This document shows, one piece after another, positions 58,195 through 64,000 of a stretch of 64,000 nucleotides of DNA; position 1 is the stretch's first letter, and each line of letters begins with the position of its first letter. The notes under the pieces were generated by a model. It saw only the letters and a list, made by a program, of their open reading frames with translations, made no database searches and was not told the DNA's origin. The DNA is from CAWGMT01 sp963823675 (GTDB lineage: Bacteria; Planctomycetota; Planctomycetia; Isosphaerales; Isosphaeraceae). The stretch lies in assembly GCA_963823675.1 (NCBI GenBank), contig CAWGMT010000007.1, forward strand, positions 744,001-808,000. Direction: 5' to 3'. Made by a program: the position numbers and the translations under genes.

Positions 58195-59316
58195 ATGAAA
58201 GCCGTTGCCGTTCTCCCGGGCAAACCCAGCAGCGTTCATCTGCGCGATGTCCCGGTCCCGACGCTGGCGGACCAGCCGCACCCTCATGTTTGCGAGATCC
58301 CCGAGGGCCGCGGGGTCCTGGTGAAGGTACTGCAGATCGGGGTCGATGCGACCGACCGGGAAATCAACGAGGCACTCTACGGTAATGCTCCGCCGGGAGG
58401 CGAGCATCTGGTGATCGGTCACGAGAGTTTCGGGCAGGTGCTGGAAGTGGGCGGCAAGGTGACCGAGGTCAAGCCGGGCGACTACGTGTCATGCACGGTG
58501 CGCCGGCCCGGCGGGTCGTTGTTCGATAAGATCGGGCGCAATGACATCACCAGTGAAGAAGTCTATTTCGAGCGGGGCATCAACCTGTGTCACGGTTTCT
58601 TGACCGAGGTCTTCGTCGACGATGCCGAGTACATCGTCAAGGTTCCCAAGAACCTGAAGCACCTGGGGGTTCTGTCCGAGCCGGCGAGCGTCTGCGCCAA
58701 GGCGATCGAGCAGGCGTTTCTTGCCCAGCATCGTCTTCAGGTCTGGTACCCGAAGCGGGCATTCGTGCTGGGAGCCGGGCAGATCGGATTACTGGCGACG
58801 ATGATGCTGCGGCTGCGCGGGATCGAGGTGTTCACGCTGGCGACCACCCCGGCGCCGCAGCGAAAGTCGTCGATCGTCGAGGCCTATGGCGCCACCTACG
58901 TGAGTGCCCGGCAGCAATCGATGCTCGACCTGGCCCAGGAGGTCGGGCGGCCCGACCTGATCTTCGAGGCGACCGGCAATGCCGAGGTCTGCTTCCGCGC
59001 CATGGACGTGCTGTCGCACAACGGAGTCCTCATCTGGACCAGCATCACCGGCGGCAAGCACGAAGTGACCATCGACGCGGCCAGGATCAACCTGGAATGG
59101 GTGCTGGGAAACAAGCTCTTGGTCTCGAGTGTCAATGGCAACCGCCGCCATTTCGAGCTGGGGATCCAGGCCCTCTCCCACGGTGAGCTGACCTATCCGG
59201 GCGTCACCGAGAGCATCCTCACCCACTGCGTCTCGGGACTGGATCGCTACACGGAAATGATGCACTTGCTGGAAGACAAGCAGGCACTGAAGGTCTTCGT
59301 CAACGTCGCGGAATGA
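58195..59316 (+). CDS. glucose 1-dehydrogenase-like MDR oxidoreductase
   Basis: 373 residues from ATG 58195, with GGTGAG upstream. It belongs to the medium-chain dehydrogenases related to archaeal glucose dehydrogenase. VLQIGVDATDREINEALYG has Asp where most relatives have the zinc ligand Cys, as in Haloferax GDH. HLVIGHESFGQVLEVG gives the second ligand (His) and Glu, LSEPASVCAKAIEQA the Glu region, and FVLGAGQIGLLATMMLRLRG the NAD(P) fold. It oxidises glucose or a similar sugar to a lactone. It is followed by a KDG-type kinase, consistent with an Entner-Doudoroff-like route. Confidence 0.88.
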   Translation: MKAVAVLPGKPSSVHLRDVPVPTLADQPHPHVCEIPEGRGVLVKVLQIGVDATDREINEALYGNAPPGGEHLVIGHESFGQVLEVGGKVTEVKPGDYVSCTVRRPGGSLFDKIGRNDITSEEVYFERGINLCHGFLTEVFVDDAEYIVKVPKNLKHLGVLSEPASVCAKAIEQAFLAQHRLQVWYPKRAFVLGAGQIGLLATMMLRLRGIEVFTLATTPAPQRKSSIVEAYGATYVSARQQSMLDLAQEVGRPDLIFEATGNAEVCFRAMDVLSHNGVLIWTSITGGKHEVTIDAARINLEWVLGNKLLVSSVNGNRRHFELGIQALSHGELTYPGVTESILTHCVSGLDRYTEMMHLLEDKQALKVFVNVAE

Positions 59317-59339
59317 GGTCCGGATCCAAGAACAGTGTC

Positions 59340-59383
59340 GCCTTTCGCTCCGCAAATGGAAGTTCCTTCGCAGAGTGAAAGGC
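59340..59383. repeat. imperfect palindrome of the TTCGCTCCGC family
   Basis: GCCTTTCGCTCCGCAA and TTCGCAGAGTGAAAGGC form imperfect inverted arms around GTGGAAGTTCC-like centre sequence, between the dehydrogenase and kinase genes. Related to 30903 and 60564. Confidence 0.7.
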
Positions 59384-59451
59384 CCCTTTTTCCGCCAAGT
59401 TATTTTCGCGCAGTTCCCAACTGGGAACCCGGCGGGCGGAGTGGAGCATCC

Positions 59452-60534
59452 ATGACTAGCTTGAATGTTTCGAGCGGCCCGTGTGACCTGGATTTTCTGT
59501 CCTTGGGAGCGCTTGTGCACCGGCTCGATCCGGGCATTATCCCGTTCCGCAAGGCACGATCGCTGGAGATTCACGTCTCCGGCGGCGAGTACAACGTGGC
59601 CGCCAACCTCGCGGATTGTTTCGGGCTCCGGACGGGAATCGCCACGGCGATGGTGAATTACCCCATCGGCGAGCTGGTGCAGTCGAGGGTCCGGGAAATG
59701 GGCGTCACGCCGTTCTACAAATGGTTCGAGCACGACGGCGTACGGGGGCCGAATATCGCGACGGTCTACAGCGACCGCGGCTATGGGGCTCGCGCCCCGG
59801 TCGTTTTCTATAACCGCGCCAACGAGGCGGGCGCGCTGCTTGAGCCCGGAGACTTCGACTGGGCCGGCATCTTCGGCCGCGGGGTTCGCTGGTTCCACTC
59901 GGGGGGGATCTTCGCGTCGCTATCGGCGACGACGGCGCCCCTCATTGCCGAGGGCCTGGAAGCCGCCAGGGCCGCCGGGGCCGTCACGTCATTCGACCTC
60001 AACTATCGCGCCAAGCTTTGGGCCTCGGTGGGCGGGCCGGCGCGGGGCCAGCAGGTGATCAGGGGCATCGCCGAGAAGCTCGACGCCCTGATCGGCAACG
60101 AGGAGGACCTGCAGAAGGGGCTCGGAATTACCGGGCCGGAGGTCGGCTCGAAGTCGAAGCTAGACCCGGACACGTTCTTCGGCTTGATCGACCGCGTCGT
60201 GGCCCAGTTTCCCAACATCAAGCTGGTCGCGACAACCTTGCGCGAGGTGCATTCGACCAATCGTCATAGCTGGGCGGCCGTGCTCTGGCTCGACGGCCGG
60301 CGGTATGTGAGCCCGACCTGCGAGCTCGACGTGCTCGACCGCATCGGCGGCGGCGACGGCTTTGCCGCGGGGCTGATTTACGGCTTGATCTCAGGGCGGA
60401 CGCCCGAGGAGGCGCTGCGCCTGGGCTGGGCGCATGGCGCCTTCTTGACCACCTTCCCGGGTGATGTCACCATGGCCAAGCTGGACGAGGTCGAGGCGCT
60501 CGCCAAGGGCGGCTCGGCCCGCGTGCAGCGCTGA
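59452..60534 (+). CDS. PfkB-family sugar kinase, KDG kinase type
   Basis: 360 residues from ATG 59452, with GAGTGGAG upstream. Motifs: EIHVSGGEYNVAANLADCFG (substrate-side Gly-Gly), VTSFDLNYRAKLW, ALIGNEEDLQKGLG, and the ATP/catalytic motif RIGGGDGFAAGLIYGLI with the base Asp. NYRAKLW and the PNIKLVATTLREV strand are typical of 2-keto-3-deoxygluconate kinases. Together with the glucose dehydrogenase it fits a semi-phosphorylative Entner-Doudoroff path; other hexose or ketose substrates are possible. The dehydratase and aldolase genes are not in the window. Confidence 0.85.
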   Translation: MTSLNVSSGPCDLDFLSLGALVHRLDPGIIPFRKARSLEIHVSGGEYNVAANLADCFGLRTGIATAMVNYPIGELVQSRVREMGVTPFYKWFEHDGVRGPNIATVYSDRGYGARAPVVFYNRANEAGALLEPGDFDWAGIFGRGVRWFHSGGIFASLSATTAPLIAEGLEAARAAGAVTSFDLNYRAKLWASVGGPARGQQVIRGIAEKLDALIGNEEDLQKGLGITGPEVGSKSKLDPDTFFGLIDRVVAQFPNIKLVATTLREVHSTNRHSWAAVLWLDGRRYVSPTCELDVLDRIGGGDGFAAGLIYGLISGRTPEEALRLGWAHGAFLTTFPGDVTMAKLDEVEALAKGGSARVQR

Positions 60535-60563
60535 GGCTGTAGCGCTGCCCGCAAATCAGTGTT

Positions 60564-60584
60564 GCCTTTCGCTCCGCGAAAGGC
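60564..60584. repeat. short palindrome of the TTCGCTCCGC family
   Basis: GCCTTTCG (60564-60571) and CGAAAGGC (60577-60584) are perfect inverted arms with a CTCCG loop. It sits just after the kinase gene and could act as a hairpin terminator, though no T-run follows. Confidence 0.7.
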
Positions 60585-60648
60585 GACTTCTGCCGACGAG
60601 TTACGTTCGGGTGTTCCTCAAGCGACACGAGACCGGAGAGATTGAGCG

Positions 60649-61791
60649 ATGCTGAACGCCCTCGGTTGCGCGGCTCGACGGGAACGGCTCTGGGATGCGC
60701 TGCCCTCGGCCTGTCAATTCTTGATCGTGGGCGACCCGTCGCATCTCATCTATTTCGCCGGCTACGCGCCGTCGCCGTTCGTATTCCGGACGGTGGAGTC
60801 GGGGGCCCTGCTTCTCCTGGAGCCCGGCCGCGCGATCCTGATTGCCGATGATATGCTCGGCCCTTTCGTCGACCGGGCCCAGGTTGACGAGCGGATGGCT
60901 CCGACCTGGTACGACGGCAGACACGCCGCTCCATACCGCCGCGGGAAGCTCGTGGAATCGGCGCTGGGCCGTCTCGCGCGAGCGGCGGGCGGCAGGGTGG
61001 GCATCGAGCTTGCGACCGTGCCGGCGGCGATCGTGGAAGGACTGCGGGAGGCTCGTCCCGGCCTGGAAATCGTGGATATCGGGCCGATCATCCGGCGGCT
61101 GCGCCGTTCGAAAGATCCGGATGAGATCGAAGTCCTGCGGCAATCGATGCGGAGCGGCGAGGCAGCCCAGGCAGCGGCTTTGAGAGAGGTTCGGCCGGGC
61201 ATGACCGAGCTCGATGCTTACCTGATCGTCCAGGCCGCGGCCGCGCGCGCTCGGCTTTCCGGCGATCGTGTATGGCGACTTCGCGTCGGGGCCGCGCTGC
61301 GCGATCGAGCAAGGCGGGCCGCCGACGTTGCGGAAGATCGAGCGGGGTGACCTGCTCATGCTGGATTTCTCGGTCGTGGTCGACGGCTACCGCGCCGATT
61401 TCACCAACACGTTTGCCGTCGGCGGCGGTCCGACGGCCCGGCAGCAGGAGCTTTTCGACGCATGCATCGGGGCGCTCAGGGCCGGCGAGGCTCGGCTGCG
61501 GCCCGGCGCTCCGCCCGCGAAGTCGATGCCGCCGTCCGCGGCCACTTTGCTTCGCTCAAACTCGACTACGCCTTCACGTCGCACTCGGGCCACGGGCTGG
61601 GACTGGGACATCCGGAACCCCCCTACTTCGTCCCCGAAAGCGACGAGACCCTCGTCGCCGGCGACGTGGTCGCCCTGGAGCCCGGTCTGTACATCGAAGG
61701 CGTCGGCGGCATGCGCTATGAGCGCAATTATCGGATCACCCCGGACGCTTTCGAATCGCTCTCGAATCACGAGCTTCGAATCAGACAGTAA
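60649..61791 (+). CDS. M24-family (Xaa-Pro) metallopeptidase, two frame breaks
   Basis: Aminopeptidase-P-like fold. The N-terminal domain (FLIVGDPSHLIYFAGYAPSP; RRLRRSKDPDEIEVLRQSMR) is followed, after a break near 61256, by IVYGDFASGPRCAIEQGGPP and LMLDFSVVVDGYRADFTNTF with the two metal Asp. A second break near 61515 leads to FTSHSGHGLGLGHPEPPYFV (His ligand), VVALEPGLYIEGVGGMRYER (both Glu) and the end at 61791. All five metal ligands are present, so the intact enzyme should be active on proline-containing peptides or a related amide. Confidence 0.85.
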
Positions 61792-61888
61792 CGGGCGATG
61801 TACCGATTTTACGAAATTCCGGAACCGCGGGCGGGTCTGGTACCATTACTTGTAGCTTCGCACTTGCAGGCCGGCGAGGACCAGAGCC

Positions 61889-64000
61889 GTGGCAATCGGG
61901 AAGGACGCGGCTGTCGTCAGGCAGCTTCGCACGCTATTTGAGCTGGGCACGATTCGAGATCTGACCGATGGTCAGCTCCTCGAGCTTTTTGCGACCCGGC
62001 GAGGCGAAGCGGCCGAACTGGCCTTCGCGGCCTTGGTCGAGCGGCACGGACCGATGGTCCTGCGCGTCTGCCGGGGCGTGCTGAACAATCCGCATGACAG
62101 CCAGGATGCGTTTCAGGCCACGTTCCTGATTCTGGTGAAGAAGGCTCGCGGCCTTTGGGTGCGCGATTCGCTGGGCCCGTGGCTCCATCAGGTTGCGCTC
62201 CGCACTGCGTCGTGTGCCCGCTCAAGGGCCGCGCGACGTGAGCGGCACGAGCGGCAGGCAGCCCAGTTGAGAAAGGAGGGCTTCACGGTAGTCGACGACG
62301 ATCTTGGGCGAGTTCTCCACGAAGAGATCGAAAGGCTGCCCGATCGATACCGGGCGCCGGTGGTCCTTTGCGACCTCCAGGGAGTTTCTCACGAGCAGGC
62401 CGCGCGCCATCTGGGATGGCCGATCGGCACGGTCAAGAGCCGCCACTCGCGCGGCCGCGAGCGGCTGCGCGCTCGACTGGTGCGCCGAGGCCTGGCCCCG
62501 AGCGCCGGGCTGATGGCCGCCGCGCTCGAGGCCGGCGATGTCAATGCGATGATTCCACCCGCCCTGGTCGATTCGACGGCCAGGGCTGCGCTCGAATTTG
62601 GCAGCATTCACACGTTTCTGCGAGGATCGGCCGCGTCTCTAGCCCGGGGAGTTCTCAGGTCCATGTCCACGACCCGAATCTTGAAAAGTGCGTCAGTCCT
62701 GATCGTCCTGGGCGCGACAGTCTCCGGCGCCGGCTGGCTCGCCGGGAGGGGAACGACACCCGCCATTGCGCAGGGGCAGCAAGACGTCCAGGTTCCCCGC
62801 GGCGCCCAGCTCATCACCTACTCGGTCAAGCCCGGCCCGCTCTTGGTCAACGTGATCGGGCGCGGCTCCCTCGAGCCAGGGCGCACACTCGACTCCTACT
62901 GCATGGTGGAAGGCTCGACGACCATCATCTCGATCAAGCCCGAAGGTTCGGCGATCAAGAAGGGCGACCTCGTTTGCCTACTTGATTCGGCCCCGCTCAA
63001 AGACCGATTGATGAACCAAGAAATCGCCGAAAAGCTAAGCGAGAACGAATATCATCGAGCCCAGTTCGCCCGCGAAACGGCCGAGCTGGCCCTGCGTGAA
63101 TATGCCGAAGGAACGCTCGGCCGCGAGCGAGACCGGCTGAATGCTGAAATCGGTCTGGCCCGGTCGGCCATCGGTAGGGCCGAGGCCAGTTCGAAGCGCG
63201 CTCGTGACGCCCAGGCACGGCTGAGGGGCGCTGTCGCAGCGAGAGGTGCAGCGAGCACGCCAGCAGACATCGCGGCCGAGCTCGATATCGAAGACCGCCG
63301 CGACGCCGCCGATCAGACCATCGAGCGCGAAAAAAAAGCTCTGGAGCACGCGGCGGCCCAGCTCGAACTGCTGGATAAATATACTTCGACGAGAACGACG
63401 CGGGAGCTGACGATCGATGTCGAGCACAAGAGGTCGGACGAGCTCGCCAAGAATGCGGCCTTGAATCTTGCAACGGCCAGAACGGCCAAGCTCAAGAGGC
63501 AGATCGAAGCATGCAAGCTCTACGCTCCAGGTGACGGGGTGCTGATTTATCCCAACGATCCGAATCGCTTGTTCCGCCGCAACCTGCCCCAGATCGAGGA
63601 AGGCGCGACTGTCCGCGAGCGACAGCAGATCTTCAGACTGTTCGACCTGAAAAGCCCGTTGCGGGTCAATGCCAAGATGCCCGAGTCGCACGTTCAACTT
63701 GCTGGCGCAGGGGATGCAGGCCCGTATTCGAGTTGACGCCTTCCCCGATCGGCTCTTAACCGGCAAAGTCATGGACGTCTCCCCGCTCCCAGACCCGCTT
63801 AACGTTTTCAGTGACAACCGGAAGGTCTACACGACCCACGTTCTGCTGCGGGACGGCATTCCGGCTCTTCGGCCGGGCATGAACGCCCAGGTCGAGATCG
63901 TTGTCAAGGAGCTCGACAACGTGCTGGCCGTGCCAGTCGCGGCGGTGCTCGCGTATGATGGCGAGCATCATCTCGCGGTGAAAAAGCCGGACGGAGGGAT
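61889..64000 (+). CDS. ECF sigma factor fused to an HlyD-type adaptor, partial at window end
   Basis: Residues 1-180 are the ECF sigma factor (ELAFAALVERHGPMVLRVCR; EDAFQATF-like QDAFQATFLILVKKARG; RLPDRYRAPVVLCDLQGVSH). A juxtamembrane linker (IPPALVDSTARAALEFG; ASLARGVLRSM), a membrane helix (RILKSASVLIVLGATVSGAG) and an HlyD/membrane-fusion-protein part follow: lipoyl-like half (GSTTIISIKPEGSAIKKGDL), long coiled coil (residues about 370-540), and beta-barrel. A frame break near 63700 replaces the end at 63736 with QGMQARIRVDAFPDRLLTGK and GMNAQVEIVVKELDNVLAVP, continuing beyond 64000. It would tie transcription control directly to a periplasmic efflux-type adaptor. No transporter partner is in view. 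Confidence 0.82.

Overview
The window looks like a chromosome segment of a high-GC planctomycete, most like the Isosphaeraceae. The grounds are three ECF sigma factors that each carry a membrane helix and a large extracytoplasmic domain, the order tgt-yajC-secDF with secD and secF joined, a TPR protein with RNA-polymerase alpha-CTD-like tails, several small proteins of a planctomycete type, and abundant interspersed palindromic repeats. This assignment rests on reading alone; no search was run.

Layout. 0.3-6.8 kb: small planctomycete-type proteins, a Uma2 remnant, then an aspartate-family amino acid cluster: homoserine dehydrogenase, a lipoprotein, an ApgM-type phosphomutase homologue probably acting as homoserine kinase, and an aspartokinase with two ACT pairs. 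6.9-11.6 kb: a TPR/glycosyltransferase-like protein with a palindrome inside its coding sequence, a secreted transglutaminase-like protein, and a redoxin-family gene with an internal deletion. 11.6-26.7 kb is the accessory island. It has a four-gene minus-strand operon (APH-like kinase; TRAFs-binding-like helical protein; Nudix-like/cupin protein; helical-SLOG-like-class III cyclase protein), a block of inverted repeats, a TIR-STAND-TPR protein with nine near-identical 144-bp TPR units, a NUDIX-TIR-STAND-TPR protein overlapping a small PFK-like gene by ATGA, and a divergent DUF4062-membrane protein. 26.9-30.7 kb: a TgpA-like transglutaminase and a full-length PFK-family protein with an altered catalytic motif. 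31-43.7 kb: argG preceded by a heptamer repeat array, a PD-(D/E)XK protein, the alpha-CTD protein, tgt-yajC-secDF, birA, an ECF sigma factor and a Cys-cluster protein. 44-52.3 kb: an ECF-TPR protein, a small HTH gene, pyruvate carboxylase (the presumed BirA substrate) and an IS701-type remnant. 52.3-64 kb: a DUF2079 membrane gene broken by repeats, a sugar module (aldose epimerase, glucose dehydrogenase, KDG-type kinase), an M24 peptidase, and an ECF-HlyD fusion running off the end.

The island genes look like a nucleotide-signalling and immunity ensemble: TIR domains that could consume NAD, a Nudix domain that could act on the ADP-ribose products, SLOG-like and PFK-like nucleotide or sugar-phosphate pockets, a cyclase, a kinase and a membrane protein as a possible effector.

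Many frames break at short homopolymers or GC dinucleotide runs. In secDF and pyc, both normally essential or central, there are many breaks within about 3 kb. Consensus errors are the simplest explanation, so apparent pseudogenes should be read with that in mind. No tRNA, rRNA or CRISPR array was seen.
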